64,000 nt of DNA. It comes from Methanosarcina sp. MTP4 (GTDB lineage Archaea; Halobacteriota; Methanosarcinia; Methanosarcinales; Methanosarcinaceae). The position numbers were made by a program, and so were the translations under genes. Position 1 is the stretch's first letter. Each line of letters begins with the position of its first letter. The DNA is taken from positions 2,108,001 through 2,172,000 of the forward strand of contig NZ_CP009505.1 of NCBI RefSeq assembly GCF_000970045.1. The letters are read 5' to 3'. Below, in pieces: positions 8,676 to 20,092 of the stretch. The notes under the pieces were generated by a model that had not been told where the DNA came from, ran no database searches, and saw only the letters and a program-made list of their open reading frames with translations.

Positions 8676-10187
8676 TTAGGACTTAAGTTCTTTTTCCAGC
8701 GTTTCAGCCACGGTTTTCAGGACCTTGATCCTTGAATAGTACTTGTCATTGGCTTCCACGACAATCCAGGGGGCATAGCTTGTGCTGGTTTTCTGGAGCA
8801 ACTCTTCTGCAGCGTCTACGTACGCTATCCATCTTTCCCGGTTTCTCCAGTCTTCAGGAGTGATTTTCCACTGTTTCCGGGGGTCTGCTTTTCGGCTTTC
8901 GAAGCGCTTGAGCTGCGTATCCCGGTCGATCTGGAGCCAGAACTTAAGGACAATTGTTCCCGAGTTTGCTAGGACTTCTTCGAACTCATTGATTTCCCGG
9001 TAGGCCCGCTTCCATTCATCTTCACTGCAGAGCCCTTCTATCCGTTCCACCAGGACTCTCCCGTACCAGCTCCGGTCGTAGATAGTCATGTGCCCGGCTT
9101 TCGGAATGCCCTCAAAAAAGCGCCAGAGGTAGTGGTGGGCTTTTTCGATGTCGTTTGGGGCTCCTACAGGGATCACCCTGTAAAGCCTTGGGTTCAGTTC
9201 CTGGACCAGTCGGTGGATGTCCCCCCCCTTGCCTGCCGCATCCATACCTTCAAAGACGATTACCAGAGAACGCTTCTGCCTGAAAAGTTCGTACTGGAGT
9301 TCGCTGAGTGTGTTCTGAAACTGTTTTTTTGATTTTTTATATTCATCGGATAAAAGCGCTTTTGAAAGGTCTGTCTTTTCCAGCAAGGAACCGTTAAGGT
9401 CGAGGGTTTTGGAGGTCGAGATGTCCAGGTATTTGATGGTCTGCTGCCCGGGAGTCCTGGTAACTTTTTCTATATGTTCTCTGACAACCTGAATGACAGT
9501 GCTGAAGATTTTAAGGGTTGCAAATTTCCTGTCATTTGCCTCTACAATTGTCCAGGGGGAATGGGGAAAGTCGGTTATTTCCAGGACCTTTTCTACCACA
9601 GGCAAATACCTGGAGTATTCGTGAATGAAGTCAAGTTCTTCTCCGCCGGCATCTTCGTATTCATCCACGATCAGGGGGATATTGCTCTTGCGGATTTTCC
9701 TGAAGCGTTCTTTTTGTTCCTTCTCGCTTATATGGAGGAAAAATTTGAGGATAAGGTAGCCGTCCTTGGAAAGCTGGCGTTCGAAATAATTGATTTCCTT
9801 CAGACAATTTTCCAGGGCCTTATCAGAGCTTTCTCTTCCGTACTTTTCGATAATTGCCCGGCTGTACCAGCTCCTGTCAAAGATTGCAATTTTACCCCTG
9901 ACCGGGATCTTGGTCCAGAAACGCCAGAGAAAAGGTTTAAGGGCTTCCTCATAGCCAGGTCTCACCATTGTGTGGAAGTCATATCCCCTGGGGTCCAGGG
10001 GCAGGATGAACCTGTTAATGTCCTCCGCAATCCCCGAGGCATGCCAGCCCTCAAACACAAGAATAATCGGGATCTTCAGCTCCCAGGCCTGGCGCTGGAT
10101 TTCTCCAAGTTCTTCTTCCAGGGAGTCTAGACTCTCTTTATAATCTCCGTTTTTCACGCTCATTGTCAGGTCGATATTTTCTAGCAT
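8676..10187 (-). CDS. Two-domain polyphosphate kinase 2 family (polyphosphate:AMP phosphotransferase type)
   Basis: 503 residues with two fused PPK2 domains. The C-terminal domain has an intact P-loop (GMDAAGKGGD, near residue 312) and the YDRSWYGRVLVER lid segment. The matching N-terminal loop reads GWHASGIAED (near residue 46) with the catalytic Lys and Gly lost, although YDRSWY-like residues are kept (FDRSWYSR). This is the class II layout described for polyphosphate:AMP phosphotransferases, in which the C-terminal half is catalytic and the N-terminal half is degenerate. The expected reaction is polyphosphate + AMP giving ADP; ADP phosphorylation is possible. It stands alone between an unrelated gene pair and the 2.1-kb empty region. 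Confidence 0.9.
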   Translation of the reverse strand: MLENIDLTMSVKNGDYKESLDSLEEELGEIQRQAWELKIPIILVFEGWHASGIAEDINRFILPLDPRGYDFHTMVRPGYEEALKPFLWRFWTKIPVRGKIAIFDRSWYSRAIIEKYGRESSDKALENCLKEINYFERQLSKDGYLILKFFLHISEKEQKERFRKIRKSNIPLIVDEYEDAGGEELDFIHEYSRYLPVVEKVLEITDFPHSPWTIVEANDRKFATLKIFSTVIQVVREHIEKVTRTPGQQTIKYLDISTSKTLDLNGSLLEKTDLSKALLSDEYKKSKKQFQNTLSELQYELFRQKRSLVIVFEGMDAAGKGGDIHRLVQELNPRLYRVIPVGAPNDIEKAHHYLWRFFEGIPKAGHMTIYDRSWYGRVLVERIEGLCSEDEWKRAYREINEFEEVLANSGTIVLKFWLQIDRDTQLKRFESRKADPRKQWKITPEDWRNRERWIAYVDAAEELLQKTSTSYAPWIVVEANDKYYSRIKVLKTVAETLEKELKS

Positions 10188-12336
10188 AACGGGTCTCGCA
10201 GGAAACTCTATGTAAAAATAAATTGCATATGGGGAGGTCTCACATCACTGTACATTTCAATTGATGAACTATTTGAAATAGAGCATCCGCCCTTAAATAA
10301 ATGCTGATTGTGCATAAGAAACAAAGAATATCTAAAGTAAATAGTCCTGTTATATTATATACTGTTATATTATAAATCCTGCCGGGGGGTCACCAGGTTA
10401 AGTGCAGTAGGGCAATATAATGTATTGTTCTTAAATTATATTTGACATATTATAATAATGGGGATTTTATTATATAATAAATATACTATACATGTTGAAT
10501 ATTATTATAGTTGCCCATTAAATAAAATATCCCGTCATTTTAATTTAAAATTTCACTTTTAAATTGAAAAGGTGGCAAAATTTAGCAAGCATATGTTTTT
10601 GGGGAATCTGGCCTCCGATAGTCTAGCTCATTCAAAGTGGAAAATAATATATAAATATAGCTCAATAAAAATTATGGATATATGGTAAAATGTGCTTGCT
10701 TGCAAACCAATACAGAAATAAATATAGGGAAATGACTATTGATAGTTAAAAATTCTAATAAATAGTGGTTTGTGACAGCCTATTCATATGATAATGTATT
10801 TAATGGATGCTGAACTTAGATGTATTATATTTTATATGCAATGAGGTGTATTATGCATATAAGTTGCCAATACAAAAGTCATAAGAAATAAGTATTAAAT
10901 TAAAAACATATATCATAATATACACATACTATATATGCACTTAGAGGTATGAATGATATGTTGTAAACCATACCTTAATAACATACATATTACAGCAGAT
11001 AACCAATTATATATATATCTTAATGAAGGCATGATAATTTGCATACTGGCATCAAATGCAAGGGCATATCAATTAATATATACTATATAAAACATATATT
11101 GATAATTAATTGATTTTTTCAAGGCAATTTGACCTTAGATGATATTACATGAAAAGATATGCATATGGGAGTAGATAGGGGATATTTAAGTTACTTTTAA
11201 GAATTATGATTAGATACAATTCAAAGAGGTATATAGTATACAATATTCATTTTTATGACTCTGCTTAAGATTATTACACACCTTAAACAATATAAAATGG
11301 AAATTCAATTATACAAATAGAGTTATTTTAAAAAACCATTTAAATTTGCCTATATTTATATAATGTTATTTGAGCTGATAACGCTAGACTATTTTACAAA
11401 AAATGAGTTAAGTACACATAGTAATAAATAGTAAAATTTTACATTAATTAAGTCCGAGATGGCGATTTATCCCAATAATAACTATGGGTCCAGAGATCTC
11501 AATTAAGCATATTCATATAACATATGGTAATTATCTGGTTTTTGCAGGGTGATATATGTTTCTGAACTATTTTTCTTACTAAATAACGGGTATATCGGTG
11601 GAAAAGGGCATATTCCTATATGTTATGTAATGATCGGGTCAACCAAAACATAGATTTTGACCTGCCTGGAAACCAATCCATATAAACTATAAGAACAGCC
11701 CCTTGATGCAGGAAATGGAGACTCAATTTAGCAGGAGAAACACCTTGATTACCCTTAGTAATTATGTGCCACGGTGATTATTACAAAAGTGGGTTTATGT
11801 TCACAAGCAGCCCAAAGTAGAAAAATTAGTCTTGAAGGAAATGAACCCAGGACGAAATAAGTATTTATTTCCTGAAAGTTATGCTTTTTTTTCAAAGTTC
11901 ACCCATTGAGACAGTAATAAATAAGCATATTTTTATATATTATCTTTTGGCCCATATATGCTAGACTACGTGAGTCATAAAGTACTAAAAACGCATATAC
12001 AATCTTTGGGAATTGTAAGAACTATTTATAGAATAGTGATCTAAATTTTTGTGATATATAACCTTATATAATCTCATGTTACCATATATATCTGAGCCAT
12101 CCCCCAATATGCATGATTAAATATAATATCATATTTTAAGATAATATTCACAAAATATTAATAAGATCCTTTTATTAATAGTCAACATTGAATTAATATG
12201 GGAAGATGTTAATAAGGTTGTGGTGTAATAATATATTGTTACAACTAATTTAATCTCCTATTTACCCGATTTATGAGAAATATTTCACCAGGTCCTTGCA
12301 AAAAAACAGTATTTGATAAAAAAATGGAGTAATAAT
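10188..12336. other. 2.1-kb AT-rich region with no recognisable gene
   Basis: No frame longer than about 60 codons and no family signature on either strand. Composition is strongly A+T, with frequent ATATAT and CATATG words. Islands of more mixed composition occur near 11450-11530 and 11620-11880. It may be a decayed insertion, a regulatory or replication region, or a host for small RNAs. I could not find phased repeats, tRNA, or an origin-type repeat set by eye. Confidence 0.6.
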
Positions 12337-12801
12337 TTATAATTCGAGCCTGAGCTCGAAAATTTCTTCAAACTGTCCATATTTTTTACGGGCGCGGTAC
12401 AGGTGCTGCCGAATAGGGGCCATTTCCCTGGCCTTTGCAAAGAGCGCTTCTATTTCCCCTTTTGAAAATACAGCCTCCATTTTTTTTAAGGGTATGGCTT
12501 CAAGCCCTTCCAGATCCCTAACTACCGGATTACTTATAGGAATCGGGACAGGTAGCAGAGAAATGGGAGCTTCGTCCAGCCAGTTCCACTCCGGGCCATA
12601 TATGATCGCATAAAATACCCCGCATGCCGTGCACTTTGTTGCAACTACGATTTCCTCCCCCGAAACATGATAGCTAATGCTAACCATTGGGGAGTCACAG
12701 TGCGTGCAGGTACCGATTTCATTTTCTTCTAGACTGTATGCGGGCATCGGAGTTTCCCCCATGTAGAGAACATTACCCTGAAGGTCATACCTGTAATCCA
12801 T
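12337..12801 (-). CDS. Conserved-looking protein with two CxxC zinc-ribbon knuckles
   Basis: 154 residues. Two cysteine pairs (CTHC near residue 31 and CTAC near residue 57) form a probable zinc ribbon in the N-terminal half; the C-terminal 50 residues are helical and basic (ending in an RKKYGQFEEIFELRLEL-like segment). I do not recognise a named family. I prefer the ATG at 12801, with AAGGTG eight bases upstream, over an in-frame GTG at 12810. It is isolated, with an empty 2.1 kb downstream. Confidence 0.7.
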   Translation of the reverse strand: MDYRYDLQGNVLYMGETPMPAYSLEENEIGTCTHCDSPMVSISYHVSGEEIVVATKCTACGVFYAIIYGPEWNWLDEAPISLLPVPIPISNPVVRDLEGLEAIPLKKMEAVFSKGEIEALFAKAREMAPIRQHLYRARKKYGQFEEIFELRLEL

Positions 12802-12810
12802 TATTATCAC

Positions 12811-13474
12811 ACCTTAACGTGGGCGGGAAGTTAGGAAGGCCTCTATGCAAGCCAGCCTCCCCATACATTTCTGTCTAAGGTAATAAAACTATTAAAATTC
12901 ATCCCCCTCAGGACTGAAAATATGTGAAAGCACAAACAGTTTAACTTTGAAAGCTACAGAAGGTAAAAAGCGGGAAAGGAGGGAGAACTTATATTAAATT
13001 CCGGAGGAGATCCTGAGGAAAACTCAAAATAACTCCGAATTATGCCGGGGATCGGTTCATACAGGAGACTGGGGAGTTCGCTAGAGTCATCGAGAGGAGC
13101 CCCCTATAAAATCGATACCAGTAACCGCCTGAGGAGAAATCTTTATATAGAAGTTACTCGAAACTTATTAAGTACCGGGGTAAATATATATTACAAGTTT
13201 TCAAAGATTGGAGGGTACTCTAAGGCCTATTTCAGAGTTTTACGCCATAGGATGGCTTTTTGAAAAAACGGATGAAAAATAAAAATATAGAAGTAGGATT
13301 ACTTTGTGGGCAAGTCCCCTAAATCCAGCAAATATATTATTGGGGCGTAAAAAACAATATATCGAGGGAGGGCATATATATACATTAGAATTAATGGTAT
13401 CAGTGATAAAAATATAATTATCGAGCAAGTAAAAAAAATTATAATCATTCCCATCATAACGAATTAATTTACAA
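12811..13474. other. Intergenic region, nothing firm seen
   Basis: About 660 bases between divergently oriented genes. A frame at 13042-13263 is short, basic and without a ribosome-binding site, and I regard it as chance. AT content rises toward the right-hand gene. Confidence 0.5.
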
Positions 13475-13477
13475 ACC

Positions 13478-13517
13478 TATATATAGAGTTAAAACTGACA
13501 TAGTTTACTGTATCAGT
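13478..13517 (+). promoter_or_regulatory. TATA box and imperfect palindrome upstream of the DUF2551 gene
   Basis: A TATA element (CTATATAT at 13478-13485) is followed by an imperfect palindrome with half-sites ACTGACATA (13494-13502) and TGTATCAGT (13509-13517), matching at seven of nine positions. It lies between the TATA box and the start codon at 13532, where transcription would begin, which is a good place for a repressor. The small DNA-binding protein encoded next may bind it itself (inference). Confidence 0.45.
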
Positions 13518-13531
13518 AGAGGTGGTAACAC

Positions 13532-13864
13532 ATGGGATCCATCCGTTCCAAAATCAAATCTAGAGTAGAGAAATTTATTGAAGTAGATTCCACCGGCTAT
13601 CGAAGAGCAATTTTATGCATCTTTATAAAAGTCAAGAAAGCAACCATTGACGAGCTGCATGAAATGCTTGGAAAAAAATACAATGTTTCAAGGAATACGG
13701 TTGCATCCATGGTGGGATATATTCATTCAAAGCTCGGGATACTGAGGTCTCACAAGGAGTCCTATAAGACCCCGATGGTATACACTCTGCGAGAAGAATA
13801 TCTGGATCTGCTTATGAAAGTCGTAAATACGCCACCTGAGTCGTCAAATGATGCAATTGCATAA
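13532..13864 (+). CDS. DUF2551 family small helix-turn-helix protein
   Basis: 110 residues, matching the archaeal DUF2551 pattern. A basic N-terminus is followed by a winged-helix-like core (TIDELHEMLGKKYNVSRN, with recognition helix around residues 55-70) and a short acidic tail. The family is known mainly from Methanosarcinales and has no assigned target. GAGGTGG lies about eight bases before the ATG. It is likely a transcription factor, and the neighbouring 13931 gene is also helix-turn-helix-like. A palindrome sits in its own promoter. Confidence 0.8.
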   Translation: MGSIRSKIKSRVEKFIEVDSTGYRRAILCIFIKVKKATIDELHEMLGKKYNVSRNTVASMVGYIHSKLGILRSHKESYKTPMVYTLREEYLDLLMKVVNTPPESSNDAIA

Positions 13865-13930
13865 AGATTGCTGCATAAATTTAAGATTGCCACATAAATT
13901 TTGATCTCATTCTAATTTTGCTGATGGACT

Positions 13931-14332
13931 ATGTCACTTGTTAAAAACGCCCCAAGAACAGCGACGACCATTATTGTCCGCTCGGACGCAAATTCCCGCA
14001 TAACTAAAACAAGGAACCCTTACGATGCCCTCATGCGGCGCATTTTCCAGGAAGATGCCACTGCCCTGAGAGGCCGGAAGTTCTTAACTATAATAGAAGA
14101 AAGGCAGGCTGCAGGCAACCCGGTCAGGACCGAAGAATGGGAAAAGATACTTGAAGAACTTCAGGTTGGACGTGCCTCTTTTTATGCTATGCGCAACAAG
14201 CTCCTGGGTGCAGGGCTCATCTCCATAAGCAAAGGGGAGTACAGGCTTTCAGGCCAGTTTTCCAGCGACCTGATGGACATGGCCCGCTGGTGGTGGACCG
14301 CTGTCCTGGACCAGAAAGAAGAAAACCTTTAA
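13931..14332 (+). CDS. Helix-turn-helix-like protein of unknown function
   Basis: 133 residues. The middle (about 60-105) looks like a winged helix: [20 protein letters not shown] has the phase of a recognition helix, followed by a short wing ([17 protein letters not shown]). The C-terminus has an unusual triple Trp (RWWWTAVLD). I do not recognise a named family; DNA or RNA binding is inferred from fold-like features only. It lies 66 bases after the DUF2551 gene on the same strand and ends just upstream of tRNA-Gln. Confidence 0.65.
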   Translation: MSLVKNAPRTATTIIVRSDANSRITKTRNPYDALMRRIFQEDATALRGRKFLTIIEERQAAGNPVRTEEWEKILEELQVGRASFYAMRNKLLGAGLISISKGEYRLSGQFSSDLMDMARWWWTAVLDQKEENL

Positions 14333-14367
14333 AGTAAACCGTAAAATTTCATAATGTGGGCCGAAAG

Positions 14368-14376
14368 CTATATATA
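14368..14376 (+). promoter_or_regulatory. TATA box of the tRNA-Gln transcript
   Basis: CTATATATA lies 67 bases upstream of the tRNA 5' end, so the primary transcript should start near 14397 and carry a leader of about 45 nt containing a GC-rich fold (14401-14430). Confidence 0.55.
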
Positions 14377-14442
14377 CAGATTTGTCCTTTAGAAGATACG
14401 CTCAGGGGCGCTCGAAGGCGTGCCCGAGAGTTAAATCAACGA

Positions 14443-14515
14443 AGCCCGGTAGTGTAGTGGTCAATCATGCAGGACTCTGGATCCCGCAACCTCGGTTCGA
14501 ATCCGTGCCGGGCTA
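14443..14515 (+). tRNA. tRNA-Gln (anticodon CTG) with two stem mismatches
   Basis: The acceptor halves AGCCCGG (14443-14449) and CCGGGCT (14508-14514) pair perfectly. The T loop TTCGAAT and anticodon loop CTCTGGA (anticodon CTG) are clear. The anticodon stem CAGGA/TCCCG has an A:C pair and the T stem CTCGG/CCGTG has a T:T pair. CCA is not encoded. It may be functional despite the mismatches, or be a decaying copy. Confidence 0.85.
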
Positions 14516-15622
14516 TCTTAAACTCGTAAAGATTCCTACGAATGTTTCGTAGAAACACCCTACCTTTTTCCCTGAATAACAGCTGTGTAGCTAAGATGTT
14601 CAGTATTTTGGCACCTCATTCAAGACAGATATCCTGACAGATGCCTCAAGATTTCCACAGCCGGAGTATCTCTATACGAGGCTTCCTCACACTTTTTTCA
14701 TGGGCTCCTCAGGAGGCTAGGAGGAGGTTTAAAGGAGACGTAGTTATATTTCTCCATTTATAGTTTTAACCGCGCTCAGATAAATACATGTGTTCACTGA
14801 AAAGTTTCAAAAAGTAAGCCATTTTCAGAATGGGGCGCATCTCCCTGAGGTTTAAGCCCCTTTTTATACCCTGATCCGTGGGGATGCCCTGTCAGGCCAC
14901 ATCAGGGAGTTGGCGTGCGGCAGGTGCCGGGGGTTGAAGTTGCCTTTGGTACTTTTTTGCTTCGATGATCAATTATGAGGGCTTGCAGGCTCATGATGGT
15001 GTTTCTGAAGCGTGAACCGGAGAATATTACAACTTCTTAATACTAAATTCCCTATGGAGGTAATTTGTAAAATATATTTTTTATGTGATTTGCATGGGTG
15101 TCTAATAAATAAGTATCAACAGAGATTCGTAACTACGGAAAGTTACAACTTTTTATACAAAAAAGTTAGAAATTGGTGGATGTGAGGGGGGTGGGAATCT
15201 AAATTATTTTGAAGTTTTCGATAAAGCTTGTTTTTCGTCCTCCTAAACATTTAGAGTGCTTCTATTCAAATAGGAATTATTCAGTTACCTTTGCTCCGAA
15301 CTTATTTTTCTGCTATACTCAATGATGATTATTTTAATAAGGGTCATATAAAAATCGTTAATTTCGTGTCTAGTATAAAACATTATGGAATCCTATTCCT
15401 ATGTCACCCAGATCTCGGTAATTTTTAGAAAACCACAAGGAGATGTGTTTTTTGACTTCCGATAAACTCAGAAAGTAGCTGCGTGGCTGTCCTCTTAATT
15501 ACGAAAATATCCGATTTCCAGACTGGGATAGTCTTTGAGCGTGTATACGCGGAGGAATCATCAAAGAGGCGAATAGTCAGACTAAACATCCAGTACTGCA
15601 TTATAAGAGGTAATGGGAGACT
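14516..15622. other. 1.1-kb intergenic region with one strong hairpin
   Basis: No gene is supported. A hairpin pairs CCCTGAT-cc-GTGG (14869-14881) with CCAC-ATCAGGG (14897-14907), an 11-bp stem with a two-base bulge, next to a TATA-like TTTTTATA at 14860-14867. The rest is AT-rich and unstructured to the eye. Confidence 0.5.
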
Positions 15623-15628
15623 ATGGTT

Positions 15629-16348
15629 ATGGCAGTCAATGAAAAAGAAATGAGGATTAAGATAATCAAAGATGGACCTTATCGGGTTACAGGTGGAGTG
15701 CCGCTTTTCGAACAGATAATTGTCACCGACGACGCTGGTCATACCAGAGAATTAATTGATATAAAGGAATACCCCCGGCAGGATGCCTATATCTTATGCC
15801 GCTGTGGCTCATCCAAAAATAAGCCCTTCTGTGATGGGACCCACCGCAAAATCGGTTTTGACGGCAGCGAAACAGCCAGTCGAAAGCCTTACCTGGAAAA
15901 AGCGGAAACGTTTGAAGGTCCTGATCTAAAACTCACCGATGCCCACGAGCTCTGCGATCATTCCCGTTTCTGCCAGCGGTCTGGCGGAATAAGGGATCTC
16001 ATAAAAAAATCGGACGACTCGGAAGCCAGACAAAACGCTATAGAGGAAGCCATGATCTGCCCTTCGGGCCGGCTGGTCATGTGGGATAAGAAGACAGGCA
16101 AACCCTTTGAAAAAGAATTTGAACCTTCTATTGTACTGGTTCATGACGAACAAAAAGGTTGTGAAGGCCCCCTTTGGGTTCGAGGTGGTATCCCCTTTGA
16201 ATCTGCAGATGGCAGCATGTATGAATCCCGAAACAGAGTAACCCTCTGCCGCTGCGGGAAGTCAGAGAACAAGCCCTACTGTGACGGCAGCCACTGGATG
16301 AGCAGCCAGCAGAAGCTCAAGTTCAGGAAGAAATGGGGCCTGGAATGA
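15629..16348 (+). CDS. CDGSH iron-sulfur protein with central mono-cluster ferredoxin-like domain
   Basis: 239 residues with three metal sites. An N-terminal CDGSH motif (CRCGSSKNKPFCDGTH, about residues 53-68) and a C-terminal one (CRCGKSENKPYCDGSH, about 208-223) each bind a 2Fe-2S cluster through three Cys and one His. Between them lies a divergent ferredoxin-like segment (CDHSRFCQRSGG then MICPSGRL) as in DUF1271/Fer4_19 proteins. The likely role is electron transfer or redox sensing in the cytosol. The start at 15629 has GGGAG nine bases upstream; an in-frame ATG at 15623 is too close to it. It faces katG, so a link to oxidative stress is plausible. Confidence 0.88.
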   Translation: MAVNEKEMRIKIIKDGPYRVTGGVPLFEQIIVTDDAGHTRELIDIKEYPRQDAYILCRCGSSKNKPFCDGTHRKIGFDGSETASRKPYLEKAETFEGPDLKLTDAHELCDHSRFCQRSGGIRDLIKKSDDSEARQNAIEEAMICPSGRLVMWDKKTGKPFEKEFEPSIVLVHDEQKGCEGPLWVRGGIPFESADGSMYESRNRVTLCRCGKSENKPYCDGSHWMSSQQKLKFRKKWGLE

Positions 16349-16544
16349 GTGAGTTCGTTGATTAATAGAGATTCTTTACTTACGGAAATAGTAATCTCGC
16401 ATAACAATCAGGCAATCCAAAAGCCAAAGTGAAAGCAATTAATGGGCGATTCCGCGATAAAAATAGAGAATTCGAGGATAGCCTTCTTTATTTCGACATA
16501 TCCTCGCTTCTTTAATTTAATATATCCTCGAACTCCTTTTGGCT

Positions 16545-16745
16545 CTACAGATACTGCAAAGTCTCATCAGCCCGCCGTAATTTTTCGATTGCACGTCTCT
16601 GAATAGCTGGAATGGTGACATGGCTCAGATCGGCCACAAGGTTGCCAATCATATGTTTCTGCCCTGTATTGTCAAGCAACCGGTACCTTTCTCCAGCCTG
16701 AGCAAAGTCGTTTTTTTTGAAGATCTTCAAGCCCTTGGAGACGTT
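16545..16745 (-). pseudogene. C-terminal remnant of a monofunctional heme catalase
   Basis: The translation from about 16745 leftward (NDFAQAGERYRLLD, then IGNLVADL, then AIQRRAIEKLRRAD) matches the C-terminal immune-responsive segment of KatA/KatE-type catalases. The large heme domain is absent: katG lies immediately upstream on the same strand, and its stop at 16756 comes about ten bases before the fragment. The frame ends in TAG at 16545-16547. This looks like the tail of a catalase gene whose body was removed or replaced when katG arrived. Confidence 0.7.
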
Positions 16746-16755
16746 TATGCTACGA

Positions 16756-19370
<2,615 letters not shown>

Positions 19371-19487
19371 TCTAAACCAATAATTGAAGCATCAAAGACC
19401 GTAAAAAACCATTGGGATGGAGTTCTCAATTATTTCGATTCCAAGATAACTAATGGAATCTTGGAAGGAATTAACAGTCTTGTACAG
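19371..19487 (+). mobile_element. ISL3-family transposase C-terminal fragment
   Basis: The frame from 19371 reads KPIIEASKTVKNHWDGVLNY and then FDSKITNGILEGINSLVQ, the characteristic C-terminal end of ISL3 (IS204/IS1001/IS1165) DDE transposases. Only about 39 codons remain; a TAG interrupts the frame just upstream. It runs straight into the endonuclease fragment in another frame, so this is a scar rather than an active element. Confidence 0.75.
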
Positions 19488-19752
19488 GGCTTGCACGCCT
19501 GCAGATGTCAAGGTCCTGAGGGAGCTGCAGGGTGTGATGTCAAAGGTAAGGGCAGAACAGGGTCTTTTCGTTTCATGGGGCGGCTATAATTCAGAAGCCA
19601 GGAAAGAAGCAAAGGACGCATTTTTCACTATACGTTTATGGGACCAGGGGAATATACTTCACGAGATATTCAAGTATTACGAAAAGTTTGATGATGAGTT
19701 GAAGGCGGAGTTGCCGTTGAAAAGGATATGGGGGCTGGTTGTTGAAGAGTGA
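19488..19752 (+). pseudogene. C-terminal fragment of an Mrr-type restriction endonuclease
   Basis: The last 85 or so residues of a frame that can be opened at ATG 19453 read as the end of an Mrr_cat-like nuclease: QGLFVSWGGY, then FFTIRLWDQGNIL, then ELPLKRIWGLVVEE. The catalytic part (D-ExK region) is missing because the ISL3 transposase scrap replaces the upstream sequence. The first 13 codons of the nominal frame are transposase DNA read in the wrong frame. It is probably not functional. Confidence 0.65.
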
Positions 19753-19811
19753 TTTGAATGTTGTTTCTTGAAAGAAGTGTCTGAAAAAAATACTCAAATT
19801 CAGAATAGGTC

Positions 19812-19918
19812 GTGGGGGCGAGTCATTGATTAAATATGAAAAAACGAGCACATACCACATATTTGAAAAAAACGTTGAGAGATTCGTAGGCTTATGTTTT
19901 TCAGTAACTCGCCCCCAC
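19812..19918. repeat. MITE-like element with 12-bp terminal inverted repeats
   Basis: GTGGGGGCGAGT (19812-19823) and its exact reverse complement (19907-19918) bound a 107-bp AT-rich segment. A similar core (TATGTTTTTCAGTA followed by AACTCG) recurs at 58025-58060, where it disrupts a gene. Nearby, 19980-20016 is a degraded copy of the 3' end of the neighbouring QueG-like gene (compare 20092-20128). Confidence 0.6.
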
Positions 19919-20092
19919 CACCCAAAAAATACCTGTGGGGAAAGCGTGGACGTAAAAAAGAATGGGCACCCGGCGATGCCTTTACTTTCTTCCATATGTC
20001 CTGACTTGCACCTTCACTTTTCCCTCAATGTTTCCAATTCCCACCATGCGAGAACCCTCCTCCCAATTACCATCAAGCCCCTAAAATTGCCT

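Noticed and set aside
13042-13263. 73-codon frame near 13.1 kb
   Set aside because: No ribosome-binding site and no hydrophobic pattern of a folded protein.
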